From: Rubrivivax rivuli
Lineage (GTDB): Bacteria; Pseudomonadota; Gammaproteobacteria; Burkholderiales; Burkholderiaceae_C
DNA: 64,000 nucleotides
Assembly (NCBI RefSeq): GCF_004016505.1
Contig: NZ_SACR01000006.1
Span: 124,001-188,000 of the forward strand
Reading direction: 5' to 3'
The notes under the pieces are model-generated. The model was given only the letters and a program-made list of their open reading frames with translations. It did no database searches and was not told where the DNA came from. The position numbers were made by a program, and so were the translations under genes. Positions 43,855-53,429 of this stretch are shown here, one piece after another (within the stretch, counting starts at the first letter, position 1; every line of letters starts with the position of its first letter).

Positions 43855-44460
43855 ATGAAGCCCTTCACCCAAGCATTGCTGGCAACTCTCTTGCTCGCTG
43901 CAGGTCCGTCCTACGCAACTCCCATCACGACGGCCGGCGACCCGGCTCTAGCAGGGTCAACACTCGTCAACTTCACGGGCATCACAGGGGGGCCCTACTC
44001 GAGCCTGACGATCGGTGCGCTCACCATCACGGGCGGCTTCACCATTGATTCATCAGGCAATTGCGTTTACTCAGGGAATAGCGCGCCTTGCCTGATCAAC
44101 GCTGGAGGCGCCCTGACGTTCACGTTTTCGAATCCTATGACGGCATTTGGGTTGCAGATTGGCGCTACAAACTTCAGCCAGAACCTGACTGCCTACAACG
44201 CCTTCAACGGGGTGATCGAGACCGTCGTTGTCCCGAACCAGGTCAGCACCATGCCCTTCCCATACAGCGCCTTCTACGGCATCAATGCTGGTTCAGCGTC
44301 GATCCAGAGGTTCACGCTGCAAGCGAACTCCGGCGACTACTGGTCCATCGACAACATTCGCTTCACAGCCGGCGCGACGAGCGTGCCGGAACCTGCATCC
44401 CTGGCCCTTGTGGGAGTTGCACTGCTGGGTTTGGGCTGGAGCCGGCGCAAGCAAGCCTGA
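43855..44460 (+). CDS. PEP-CTERM sorting-domain exported protein
   Basis: 201 residues. A signal peptide (ALLATLLLAAGPSYA) is followed by a beta-rich secreted body with a cysteine pair (GNCVYSG, SAPCLIN). The C-terminus VPEPASLALVGVALLGLGWS then RRKQA is a textbook PEP-CTERM signal. Composition is less GC-rich than its neighbours. The product is probably surface-exposed or secreted after exosortase processing. A second PEP-CTERM gene lies at 38652; the two share only the sorting signal. Confidence 0.9.
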   Translation: MKPFTQALLATLLLAAGPSYATPITTAGDPALAGSTLVNFTGITGGPYSSLTIGALTITGGFTIDSSGNCVYSGNSAPCLINAGGALTFTFSNPMTAFGLQIGATNFSQNLTAYNAFNGVIETVVVPNQVSTMPFPYSAFYGINAGSASIQRFTLQANSGDYWSIDNIRFTAGATSVPEPASLALVGVALLGLGWSRRKQA

Positions 44461-44604
44461 AGTCCACCAGCGGGCTTTGGGCCACGATGGTGTTGATGGC
44501 ACTGTCTGCAGCCCCGCGTTGGTGCAGGCGTCGCAGCGCGATCGTCGGCGCCAAGGCGCCAGAGCAACTGCTTCAGCGCCCCGCGGCAGCCAGCCAATCC
44601 GCCT

Positions 44605-45954
44605 TCAATCGAGCAACCGCAGCTGCCGCTGACGCTCGACCATCTCGGCCTCGGGCAGCCCCGCCGCATCGGCGAACTGCGGCCACTGGCGCAAGGCGCT
44701 GCGCACCTGCTCGACAACGCCCCGGGCGGTGCCGATCTTGAAGCGGTCGGCCTCGGCCAGCAGGTCGGCCACCGTGATGCCCTTGAACCTGCCGTTCACC
44801 GACATCAGGTGCTGGTTCGTCCACTCGCCCCGCGGGTTGTGGGCGAAGGTGATGTCGTAGGCCGGCGCCAGCGCCCAGGTGCTGCTGCCTTCGCGCAGCA
44901 GGAAAGAGAAGTTCTTCGTGTGGTCGTCGCAGTTGCGGCCCATCACGTTGAACACCATGCGCCTGAAGGCCTCTTCCATCTGCTCATACGGCAGCTGCAG
45001 CCGCGCCATGGTGGAGAACAGCTGCGAATAGGCGTTGGTGCCTTTCTTCTTGTAGTCGAGGTGCGCCATGGCGCACAGCGTCTGCATGTGGTGGCGGCCG
45101 CGCGGGCCTTCGCGGTCGAAGCGCCGTGTCATGAAATGGGCGCGGCCGTTTTCCTGCAGCAGCCGGCAGTCGCTCATCGCGATGCCCGCAGCACGCGCCA
45201 TCAGGTGGTAGGCGTACTCCACGCGGCCGTAGTGCTGCGAGGCGCCGAGTTCCTGGTCGGCCCCCATGCCGTCGAACTTCAGCAGCCAGTGCTCGAAGCC
45301 GGGCGGCGCATCCAGCTGGCCCGTGCGTATCTCGTCGGTTTGCGGGTTCCAGGCGATCACGGCCTTGGCGCGCGCGCCGCCGGCCGAGGTGCCCACCTCG
45401 ATGATGCTGCGCAGTGCGGCGCTGGTGTGGTCGTCGTCGTCCATCAGGCCCTGCACGGCCTGGCGCGCCTGCGCCACCAGCGTGCCCAGCTCGATGGCCG
45501 AGGGCAGCCGCGTGGCCGGGCCGCGTGCGGGCTTGAACACGAGCGCGCCCATCGCGCGCGGGCCCATGTAGGCCAGGCGGTCCAGCGGCGTGACGTCGGC
45601 GGCGGCCACGCCGCGGTCGGCCATGTAGCGGTTGATCAGCGCGTTGCCGAAGTCGTCGGGCAGCGCGTCGCTCAGCAGCGCGGGCAGGCGCTTGTAGGTG
45701 GCCTCGGGCAGCTCGGTGAAGAGGTAGCCATCTTCGGCCAGCGGCATCTGCAGCGGCGCGGGCTCGATGCCGCCGCGCACGAACTCGGGCGTGTAGTTGA
45801 AGACGTAGTAGCCGTAGGCCGGATCCAGCGTCACCGAGCCGATGTGCGCGCCCCAGAGATGCACCTCGACGACGTCGGCATGCCTGAAGCCGCGTGCCGG
45901 GCGTGGCGTGCGGGCCGTGCCGCTGCTGGCGGGGCTAGGCCGCTTCGTCGCCAT
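44605..45954 (-). CDS. hipA: HipA-family Ser/Thr kinase toxin
   Basis: 449 residues. The kinase catalytic loop is NCDDHTKN (N341-N348), the metal-binding block LAPAYDITF follows, and the ATP-contacting loop VGTSAGGARAKAVI is near residue 190. The N-terminal subdomain has the typical GSVTLDPAYGYYVFNYTPEF. Relatives phosphorylate targets such as glutamyl-tRNA synthetase and induce growth arrest. It overlaps the upstream HipB-like gene by 20 bases and appears intact. Confidence 0.92.
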   Translation of the reverse strand: MATKRPSPASSGTARTPRPARGFRHADVVEVHLWGAHIGSVTLDPAYGYYVFNYTPEFVRGGIEPAPLQMPLAEDGYLFTELPEATYKRLPALLSDALPDDFGNALINRYMADRGVAAADVTPLDRLAYMGPRAMGALVFKPARGPATRLPSAIELGTLVAQARQAVQGLMDDDDHTSAALRSIIEVGTSAGGARAKAVIAWNPQTDEIRTGQLDAPPGFEHWLLKFDGMGADQELGASQHYGRVEYAYHLMARAAGIAMSDCRLLQENGRAHFMTRRFDREGPRGRHHMQTLCAMAHLDYKKKGTNAYSQLFSTMARLQLPYEQMEEAFRRMVFNVMGRNCDDHTKNFSFLLREGSSTWALAPAYDITFAHNPRGEWTNQHLMSVNGRFKGITVADLLAEADRFKIGTARGVVEQVRSALRQWPQFADAAGLPEAEMVERQRQLRLLD

Positions 45955-46327
45955 GGCGGGGGCTGCTGGTGGACGGGGTGGCCGGCGGGGTGGCGGCAGC
46001 TTGCAGGCGGCGCTGGGCCGCCTTGGCCTTCACGGCAGGGCTGGTGGCGCGCTGGCGCGTGGCGGCGCGGCGCGTGAGCGTCAGCGCATTGACGGTGGGC
46101 ACGGGCGCCACGGTCTCCAGCCACGCCTCACGCCCCAAAGCACGCACCACGCTCAGCAGCGTCTTCACGGTGGAGCCACTGCCGCCCTCCAGGTTGCGCA
46201 GCGCACGCACGCTCACCCCGGCGCGGGCCGCGAGCGTCTTCTGGTCCTGGTTTTTGTTGAGGCGCAGCCGCTTGAGCTGCTCGCCGAGGCTGAACTCGAG
46301 TTCTTCGAGCGTCGGATGGGTGATCAT
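45935..46327 (-). CDS. hipB: HipB-like XRE-family antitoxin/autorepressor
   Basis: 130 residues. The HTH is LGEQLKRLRLNKNQDQKTLA followed by ARAGVSVRALRNLEGG. The C-terminal about 55 residues form a long Ala/Thr/Arg-rich tail (for example RRAATRQRATSPAVKAKAAQ), longer than in classic HipB. It should bind and inhibit HipA and repress the operon. The start ATG is 85 bases from an AT-rich inverted repeat that could be its operator. Confidence 0.87.
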   Translation of the reverse strand: MITHPTLEELEFSLGEQLKRLRLNKNQDQKTLAARAGVSVRALRNLEGGSGSTVKTLLSVVRALGREAWLETVAPVPTVNALTLTRRAATRQRATSPAVKAKAAQRRLQAAATPPATPSTSSPRHGDEAA

Positions 46328-46412
46328 TCGCCAAGACCCTCTTTACGTCTTCACAAGCGCCCTGAATACGCTCTTTAATCAACTTTGAGCGCATCGAACG
46401 CCCTTTTTCTGC

Positions 46413-46429
46413 CTATAAAAAGATTATAG
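46413..46429. promoter_or_regulatory. Candidate HipB operator / promoter region
   Basis: CTATAA-AAAGA-TTATAG, an inverted repeat with 6-base arms, stands in the AT-rich gap upstream of hipB. A longer imperfect repeat CGCTC...GAGCG occurs nearby at about 46369-46391. The gap also serves the divergent oxidoreductase gene. Confidence 0.45.
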
Positions 46430-46572
46430 ACAGATCACCAAAGTGTCAGCCAAACGCCTTCTCATGCCTCTTAACCAAAAAGGCGGTCTCAAGCAACCTT
46501 CTTCTGCCGTTTGCTGACTTCCAAAACACTCGGGGCCACGAAGGCAGGGTGAAGGCCCAGAATGCCCGGCGC

Positions 46573-48003
46573 ATGCCGACCACCCCCACCACCGTTCTCA
46601 TCGTCGGCGCCGGCTTCAGCGGCACGGCCACCGCGGTGCAGCTGTTGCGCGGCGCACGGGCACCGCTGCAGGTGCTGCTGCTCAACGAATCGGGCCGCAT
46701 GGCGCGCGGCCTGGCCTACGGCACCGACAGCCTCGACCACGTGCTCAACGTACCCGCCGGCAACATGAGCGCGCTGGCCGACGACCCCGAGAACTTCCTG
46801 CGCTACGGCCGCTGGGTGGATGCCCGCTGGCACGCCGGCTCCTTCGTGCCGCGGCGGCTGTACGGGGCTTACCTCGAATCGCTGCTGGCCGCGGCCGAGA
46901 GCACAGCCGGGCCGCAGGGTGCGCGGCTGCAGCGCCTGGTGGGGCGGGCGCTGCGTGTGCTGCCGCCCGGCCTGGCTGCCGACGCAACCCGCGCCCGGGT
47001 GCTGCTGGAAGACGGCCGCGAACTGCCGGCCGACCACGTGGTGCTGGCCTTCGGCCACGTGGCGCCCGAGCACCCGCTCACCGAAGCGCAGCGCGCTGTG
47101 CTGGGCACGGCCTACACCGCCGACCCCTGGCGCCAGGCGATCAGCGAGCGCGTGCAGCCTGCGGACCGCGTGCTGCTCGTTGGCGCCGGCCTCACGGCGC
47201 TGGACATGCTGGTCTCGCTGGACCGCGCCGGCCACCGCGGCCCGGTGCACATGCTCTCGCGCCGCGGCCTGGCGCCGCAGCCGCACCGTGATCAAGACAC
47301 CGCCCGCGGCCGCCCCGCCGGCCCCGATGCGCAGGCCGTGCACGCCCTCTTGCAAGGCATGGGCACGAACCTGCGAAGCCAGTTGCGCGCACTGCGCGAA
47401 GCGGTGGCAACTGCCGTGGCCGCAGGCGGCGACTGGCGAGACTGGATCGCCGCGCTGCGCCCGCACACGCGCGCCTGGTGGCAAGCCCTTGACGAAGCCG
47501 AGCGGCGCCGCTTCCTGCGCCACCTGCAGCCGCACTGGGACACCCTGCGCCACCGCTGCGCGCCCGCGGCCCACGCGGTGTTCGAACGCTGGCGCCGCGA
47601 AGGTCGGCTCACCGTTGAGGCCGGGCGCATCCACGGGCTGCAGGCCGCGCCCACTGGCGGCTACACGCTCGCGCTGCGGCCGCGCGGCAGCACGGCGCTG
47701 CGCGAGCGCAGCATCGATCACGTCGTCAATTGCACTTCGCCTTCGGGGCGCTTGACCCGCAGCCCTTCGGCGCTGGTGGCAGCGCTGCTGGCCGAGGGCC
47801 TGGTGCAGCCCGATGCACTGGAACTCGGCCTGCAAGTGCACGACGACGGCCGCGTCATCGGCCGCAACGGCACGGCGGCCGACTGGCTGCACTACGTGGG
47901 CCCGCTGCTGAAGGCGCGCGACTGGGAAGCCACGGCCATCCCCGAGTTGCGGCAGCACGCGGCGGCGCTGGCGCAAAGGCTGCTGCAGCAGACCCAGGTC
48001 TGA
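46573..48003 (+). CDS. FAD/NAD(P)-binding oxidoreductase (YdhS-like, NAD_binding_9)
   Basis: 476 residues. The N-terminal dinucleotide-binding motif is TVLIVGAGFSGTATAVQLLR; a block typical of the family, LNVPAGNMSALADDPENFLRY, is at about 60-80; a second Rossmann motif VLLVGAGLTALDMLVSLDRA is at about 195-215. The C-terminus has DWLHYVGPLLKARDWEATAI. Relatives are uncharacterised FAD proteins sometimes likened to hydroxyacylglutathione hydrolase or monooxygenase partners. ATG 46573 is preferred over a GTG at 46549. It is divergent from hipBA. Confidence 0.87.
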   Translation: MPTTPTTVLIVGAGFSGTATAVQLLRGARAPLQVLLLNESGRMARGLAYGTDSLDHVLNVPAGNMSALADDPENFLRYGRWVDARWHAGSFVPRRLYGAYLESLLAAAESTAGPQGARLQRLVGRALRVLPPGLAADATRARVLLEDGRELPADHVVLAFGHVAPEHPLTEAQRAVLGTAYTADPWRQAISERVQPADRVLLVGAGLTALDMLVSLDRAGHRGPVHMLSRRGLAPQPHRDQDTARGRPAGPDAQAVHALLQGMGTNLRSQLRALREAVATAVAAGGDWRDWIAALRPHTRAWWQALDEAERRRFLRHLQPHWDTLRHRCAPAAHAVFERWRREGRLTVEAGRIHGLQAAPTGGYTLALRPRGSTALRERSIDHVVNCTSPSGRLTRSPSALVAALLAEGLVQPDALELGLQVHDDGRVIGRNGTAADWLHYVGPLLKARDWEATAIPELRQHAAALAQRLLQQTQV

Positions 48004-48156
48004 GAGCGCACGAGGCGGCCAAGCCCCCAAAAGAGGGAACGCGGGGGGCCCTCCGAGGGGGCTCCTGTAAGACCTGACAGTCGATTTCCAGGTCCTGCCT
48101 GCGCCACCCTTCGATGGCCAGCAGCTGCAGAAGGCTGCGCCAACGGGAGGAAGGCG

Positions 48157-51100
48157 ATGGGCTTTGGGACGGGGGATCGCGCAGACAGCGCACGCAGCAC
48201 GAACCGCAACCGAACTGCAGCCTTCTGGGCCGCGGTGCTTGCCGGGCTCCTCTGCAGCTTGCAGTGGCCCACGTCGGCGTTCGCCCAGGGCGAAACGTCG
48301 ATGTACAGCGAACAGCACCGCAAGGTGCGCGGCAGCAGCAATGTCGATGCCTTGGGTCCGAACCTGTTCGGAGACCAGGTCTCCCTGTACAGCGGCCGCA
48401 TCGAATTCGTGCAGCAGGACCTGGACATTCCGGGCAACAACACATTGCCGGTCGGCATCGCGCGGCGCCTGACATCCGGCCGCGACCTGATCAACAACGC
48501 AGGGATGTTCGGCGACTGGGATCTGGAGATCCCTCGGCTGCAAGGGATCTTCGCCGTTGGAAGCCGGAACTTCGGTTGGGCTGTGGGTGACTACGCGCCT
48601 GACTACTACAAGCGATGCAGCCAGTTCAGCGCACCTCCCGTCGGTCGCGCCATGATTTCGACGGGCCTGGTTTGGGAGCCCGACGAATACTGGTTCGGCA
48701 CCAACCTCTACATGCCGGGGCAGGGCTCGCAACCCCTCCTGCAGCGCGCGCCCGGCAACACCTTGCAGCCCAGCACGGGCAGCTACCCGCTGGTCACGAA
48801 GAGCGGGTGGCAGATCCAGTGCCTGGGTTCGATCTCCAACAACCAGGGCGCAGGCCACATCCAGGGCGAAGCCTTCTCGGCCTTGGCGCCCGATGGCACC
48901 CGGTGGCGCTTCGACCATCTGGTTCAACGGCGCACCACCACACTCACCAAACCTTCGAGCTCTGGCGGGGCCGGCGGTGCCGGTGGGGCATCGGCACCTG
49001 GCTCCGACTCCACGGGCGGCACCCGAACCGAACGCGACGGGCGGGTGCCCATCTTCGAGCCCATGGTGACCATGGGCCACCGCCTCGAGAGGGCCGAGTT
49101 CTGGATGCTGCCTACCCAGGCAGTAGACCGCTTCGGCAACACGCTGACCTTCAGCTATGACCCAGCCAACCCTTGGCGCCTTCTTGCGGTGACCAGCAGC
49201 GACGGCCGCACCCTCTCGTTCACACACGACGGCACGAGCCAACGCATCCGCACGGTGTTTGACGGCACTCGAACCTGGACCTATGAGTACACCGGCTCGA
49301 CGCTGAGTCGCGTGGTTCGCCCCGACAACAGCGCCTGGCAATTCATCAATGCCGACCCGTTCAAGAACGTCGGCGTCACCTATGCCGTCAACCCCGGCTG
49401 CGCCACAGCGGGTGAGCTGATCACCGCGCCTCAAACGGTGACCATGGTGCACCCCTCAGGGGCATCGGGCGCGTTCACGATCCAGTCGGTCCACCACGGG
49501 CGCACGGATGTCCCGCAGCGGTGCATCTACGCGGGCGGCACCTCGCGTGCTGCCACGCCCATCCACTTTGCCGACCGCTCCATCGTCAGCAAGACGCTCA
49601 GCGGCCCAGGCATGCCGACGGCCACCTGGGCTTACGCCTACAGCGCCCCGGCAGCCAGCTGGGCGCCCTGCGGCGCAGGCTGCAACCCGCGCAAGACCGT
49701 CAGCGTCACCGACCCAGCCGGCGTGGTGACACGCAGCACCTTCGGCACCCGGTTCGGCGTGGATGAGGGCCGGCTCCTCTTGGAGGAGACAGTGACAGCC
49801 ACCGGCGCCGTCATGCGCTCGGTCGCAACACGGTATCGCTCGCCTGCAGCGGGGCCCTACCCGGACCCTGTGGGATACAGCGTGCAACTGGGCATGGACA
49901 ACAACGAGGCCACGCGCCATGCCCCGGCGGACCAGCGCACCGTCTCGCAGCAAGGCAGCACGTTCATCTGGCAGGCCGACGCCTTCGATCAGCAAGCCCG
50001 TGCCACACAGGTCACGCGCAGCAGCAGCCTGGGGCACACGCGTACCGAGACCACGGCGTACCACGACCATCTCGGCCTGTGGGTGCTGGGGCAGGTGGCC
50101 AGCGTCACCACCCCATGGGGTCTTGTGCCTGAACAGCACGAGTACGACCCCGTCACGGCACTCCGCACGCGAAGCTACGCATTCGGCCTGCTGAAGCAGC
50201 GGCTCGATCATCACCCAGACGGCACGCTGCGCAGCAAAGCCGACGCCGTCAATCCGCCCACGGTGATGACGAACTACCACCGTGGTGTGCCGCGCAATGT
50301 CACCTACCCCGATGGGAGTTCAGAGCGTGCTGACGTCAACAACCTTGGGCTGGTGACAGCGGTCACCAATGCATTCGGCACGACCACGCACTACGGCTAC
50401 GACGCCATAGGCCGCCTGGCCACCATCGTGTATCCGCCTGAATCAACGGGCGGCTATCACGCGACGCTGCAGACCTACGAGCAGGTGCAACACGACGAGT
50501 GGGGTCTGGCAGCCGGGCACTGGCGCCAGACGACCCAGACGGGCAACAACAAGACCGTCCGCTACTTCGACGGGATGTGGCGTGAGCGCCTGCGTTACCA
50601 GCAAGACACCACCAACCCGGCCGGCACCGGGCGGACGGTGGAGACGCGCTACGACGCCGACGGGCGCAAGGTCTTCGAGAGCTACCCGCAGCGCAGCCTC
50701 GCCAACGTGGACACCTACCGCCCGGGCCAGAGCTGGGAGCACGATGCCCTGGACCGCGTGACCGTGCAACGCCAGGACAGCGAGTTGGGCGTGCTGACCA
50801 GCACCACGGAGTATCTGAACAACTTCCAGAAGCGCGTCACCAACCCACGCGGCCACGCAACCACCTTCAGCTACCAGGTCTTCGACCAACCCTCCGAAGA
50901 CAGCATCACCGGCATCGGCGCGCCCGAAGGCGTGAGCGTGTCCATCCCGCGGGATGCCTTCGGCAAGGCCCTGTCGATCACCCGCAGCGGCACCTGGGCC
51001 GGCAGCGGCGTGAGCGCCACGCGCAGCTACGTGTACGACGCCCATCAGCGGCTTTGCAAGACGGTGGAACCCGAGACCGGCGCCACCATTCAGGCCTACG

Positions 51101-52980
51101 ACGTGGCCAGCAACATCGCCTGGCGGGCCAGCGGGCAAAGCGCCACGGGCACCGGCAGTTGTGACCAAGCGGCCGTGGGCGGCACCGCCAAGATCAGCTT
51201 CGGCTACGACGCCCTCAACCGCCTGACGAGCACCACCTTCGGCGACGGCCAGCCGGGCATCAGCCGCAGCTACACGCCCGATGGGTTGCTGCAGCAGACC
51301 GTCTCCAGCAGCTTCACATGGACTTACAGCTACAACAACCGGCGCTTGCTGACGCAAGAGGCGCTGTCGGTGCCGAACCAGACGCCTGGTGCCGGCTGGA
51401 ACTTCTCGTACACCCATGACAGCCACGGCCACCTGCACACGCTGACAGACCCCTGGGGCCCGGTGACCTACGCCCCCAATGCGCTGGGCGAGCCCACGCA
51501 GGCGTCTGGCTATGTCGGCGGTGTGAGCTATCACCCCAACGGCGCGGTGGCTGGCTACACGCTGGCCACCGGCGTGGTGCGCAGCATCAGCCTCAACACC
51601 CGCGGCCTGCCCGCGCAGTGGCAGGACACTGGGGTCATGCATGACAGCTACACCTATGACGCCAACGGCAACGTCACCGGCATCCAGGACGTGCTGCAGG
51701 GGGTGAACACGCGCAGCATGGGCTACGACGGGCTGGACCGATTGACCACGGCGAACGGCCCCTGGGGCAGCGGGCAGTACCAGTACGACGCGCTGGACAA
51801 CCTGACCTACAGCCAGCTGGGGGCGCGCAGCGTGAACCACAACATCGACCCAGCGACCAACCGGCTGACAAGCCTGTCGGGCAGCCAGAGCGTGTTGATG
51901 GGCTACGACGGTCAAGGCAATGTGACCCAGCGTGGCGCGCAGAGCTTCAGCTTTGACAAAGCCAACCGCCTGCGCACCGCCTGGGGCAAGGCCCACTACG
52001 ACTACGACGGCCACGGGCGGCGCAGCTGGACCGTGAATGCAGACGGCAGCACGCAGCTCAACGCCTATACCGGGCTGGGTGCGGCCGGACAGCTGCGCTT
52101 CAGCAATCACAGCGTGCAGGGTGGCGTGCGCTATGTCTACCTGGGCAGCCAGCTGATCGCCGAACACAAGCAGGACGGCAGGGTCATCCACTTCCACACC
52201 GACGCCCTGGGCAGCCCAGTGGCCCGCACCAACGGGCCCCATGTGCTGCTGGACCGCACACGCTACGAACCCTATGGCGCGACCGTGGCAGGCAGCTTCA
52301 ACCCGACGGGCATCGGGTTCACGGGGCATGTGAATGACGCGGATACTGGGCTGGTTTATATGCAGCAGCGGTATTACGATCCTCTGGCAGGAAGATTCCT
52401 GAGTGTTGATCCTGTGACAACCAACTCGTCCACCGGAAGCAGCTTCAACCGGTACAACTATGCCGAAAACAACCCATACAAGTTTGTCGATCCGGATGGA
52501 CGAGCATCCTGCGCCGACAAAGACTGTAGAACCTCCACGATTGACTCGGAAATCAAACGTGCAGACGGCGGAACAACAAAGATCACCTTCGTCAATGACA
52601 ATCCCAAAGGCGCGTCGACAAATCAGCCAATTTCCACAGACACTGCAAAAACTGTCGAGGCAGTAATCGCGAAAGCCAATGTCGACTCAATCAACATCAA
52701 TAGCACGACAGGCGGTGACCACTCGAAAACTAGCGCCCACCACTCAGGCAGGGCAGTGGACATTAACAGAATAGATGGCAAGCAGGTTGGAGCGGACAAC
52801 CCTGGCGGGGAAAGAGTGCAAAAGGCTGCACAGTCCGACAGGAATGTCCGTGAGAACTTCGGCCCGAGCATCATGGAAAAACGCTCAGACGCAGATAAAG
52901 GACCGGTTGCCGTAAACGATCCAAAGCTGACGGCAGCGCACAGAACTCACATACACATCTCGACTCAACCACGGCAATGA
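48157..52980 (+). CDS. Secreted RHS/YD-repeat polymorphic toxin with M15-like metallopeptidase tip
   Basis: 1607 residues. A Sec signal ends near TSAFAQ (about residue 47). A beta-rich N-terminal region is followed by YD repeats from about 690 (YDAIGRLATI, YDALNRLTST) and the RHS core closing motif YDPLAGRFLSVDP at about 1405, then NPYKFVDPDG at about 1445. The last about 160 residues are the variable tip, lower in GC than the rest. It has SAHHSGRAVD (S1526, H1528, D1535) and HIH (H1598, H1600), matching the SxHxxGxAxD and HxH zinc pattern of M15 D,D-peptidases. I infer a peptidoglycan-cutting toxin. The stop overlaps the next gene's ATG. Confidence 0.88.
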   Translation: MGFGTGDRADSARSTNRNRTAAFWAAVLAGLLCSLQWPTSAFAQGETSMYSEQHRKVRGSSNVDALGPNLFGDQVSLYSGRIEFVQQDLDIPGNNTLPVGIARRLTSGRDLINNAGMFGDWDLEIPRLQGIFAVGSRNFGWAVGDYAPDYYKRCSQFSAPPVGRAMISTGLVWEPDEYWFGTNLYMPGQGSQPLLQRAPGNTLQPSTGSYPLVTKSGWQIQCLGSISNNQGAGHIQGEAFSALAPDGTRWRFDHLVQRRTTTLTKPSSSGGAGGAGGASAPGSDSTGGTRTERDGRVPIFEPMVTMGHRLERAEFWMLPTQAVDRFGNTLTFSYDPANPWRLLAVTSSDGRTLSFTHDGTSQRIRTVFDGTRTWTYEYTGSTLSRVVRPDNSAWQFINADPFKNVGVTYAVNPGCATAGELITAPQTVTMVHPSGASGAFTIQSVHHGRTDVPQRCIYAGGTSRAATPIHFADRSIVSKTLSGPGMPTATWAYAYSAPAASWAPCGAGCNPRKTVSVTDPAGVVTRSTFGTRFGVDEGRLLLEETVTATGAVMRSVATRYRSPAAGPYPDPVGYSVQLGMDNNEATRHAPADQRTVSQQGSTFIWQADAFDQQARATQVTRSSSLGHTRTETTAYHDHLGLWVLGQVASVTTPWGLVPEQHEYDPVTALRTRSYAFGLLKQRLDHHPDGTLRSKADAVNPPTVMTNYHRGVPRNVTYPDGSSERADVNNLGLVTAVTNAFGTTTHYGYDAIGRLATIVYPPESTGGYHATLQTYEQVQHDEWGLAAGHWRQTTQTGNNKTVRYFDGMWRERLRYQQDTTNPAGTGRTVETRYDADGRKVFESYPQRSLANVDTYRPGQSWEHDALDRVTVQRQDSELGVLTSTTEYLNNFQKRVTNPRGHATTFSYQVFDQPSEDSITGIGAPEGVSVSIPRDAFGKALSITRSGTWAGSGVSATRSYVYDAHQRLCKTVEPETGATIQAYDVASNIAWRASGQSATGTGSCDQAAVGGTAKISFGYDALNRLTSTTFGDGQPGISRSYTPDGLLQQTVSSSFTWTYSYNNRRLLTQEALSVPNQTPGAGWNFSYTHDSHGHLHTLTDPWGPVTYAPNALGEPTQASGYVGGVSYHPNGAVAGYTLATGVVRSISLNTRGLPAQWQDTGVMHDSYTYDANGNVTGIQDVLQGVNTRSMGYDGLDRLTTANGPWGSGQYQYDALDNLTYSQLGARSVNHNIDPATNRLTSLSGSQSVLMGYDGQGNVTQRGAQSFSFDKANRLRTAWGKAHYDYDGHGRRSWTVNADGSTQLNAYTGLGAAGQLRFSNHSVQGGVRYVYLGSQLIAEHKQDGRVIHFHTDALGSPVARTNGPHVLLDRTRYEPYGATVAGSFNPTGIGFTGHVNDADTGLVYMQQRYYDPLAGRFLSVDPVTTNSSTGSSFNRYNYAENNPYKFVDPDGRASCADKDCRTSTIDSEIKRADGGTTKITFVNDNPKGASTNQPISTDTAKTVEAVIAKANVDSININSTTGGDHSKTSAHHSGRAVDINRIDGKQVGADNPGGERVQKAAQSDRNVRENFGPSIMEKRSDADKGPVAVNDPKLTAAHRTHIHISTQPRQ

Positions 52981-53429
52981 ACAGATTTCTCCTAGTTGCC
53001 CTCGTCGGATTGCTAACCGCCGGCGCCGGCGCTGCGAATGCGCCTAAGCGAAAACCAAAGTACTCCATCGAGTCGATTCACTCACTGCCTCTTCAAGAAA
53101 TGTGGGCACTGGGCGAGTCGCAGCGAGTGGAGATTGGGGGCTTGTTGGTCGTGGCACAAAAGCATGACAGTGAATACGGGTTGGAGCGGAGTGGCATGAG
53201 GTACTGCGGCCTCGTCGTGTTGGGATCAACGGATCTGGGAGCACGGCCAGTGGGCTTTCGCCTGCTGACCGAACAGGTGTGTACAAGCATGCTAGTCAAG
53301 CAGCTCCATCGGACTAGCTCGCGGGCGTTTTCGATTGAACTTGGATCTGCTGGAACCGTTGACGTGGAGATAACGACAACGAACGAGATATGGGTGGACG
53401 GGGTTATGCGCGGCGTTCTTTCGCCCTGA
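52977..53429 (+). CDS. Small exported protein, candidate immunity protein for the RHS tip
   Basis: 150 residues. A signal peptide MNRFLLVALVGLLTAGAGAA directs it to the periplasm. The mature part is basic, then mixed alpha/beta with two cysteines (MRYCGLVVLGS, EQVCTSML). The ATG lies in an ATGA overlap with the RHS stop, and base composition matches the RHS tip rather than the RHS shell. Position, size, coupling and export to the compartment where a peptidoglycan peptidase would act all fit an immunity protein. No known family was recognised. Confidence 0.7.
   Translation: MNRFLLVALVGLLTAGAGAANAPKRKPKYSIESIHSLPLQEMWALGESQRVEIGGLLVVAQKHDSEYGLERSGMRYCGLVVLGSTDLGARPVGFRLLTEQVCTSMLVKQLHRTSSRAFSIELGSAGTVDVEITTTNEIWVDGVMRGVLSP

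Noticed and set aside
46489-49452. Open frame of 987 codons on the minus strand
   Set aside because: It crosses the oxidoreductase and RHS genes in antisense and has no recognisable protein features.
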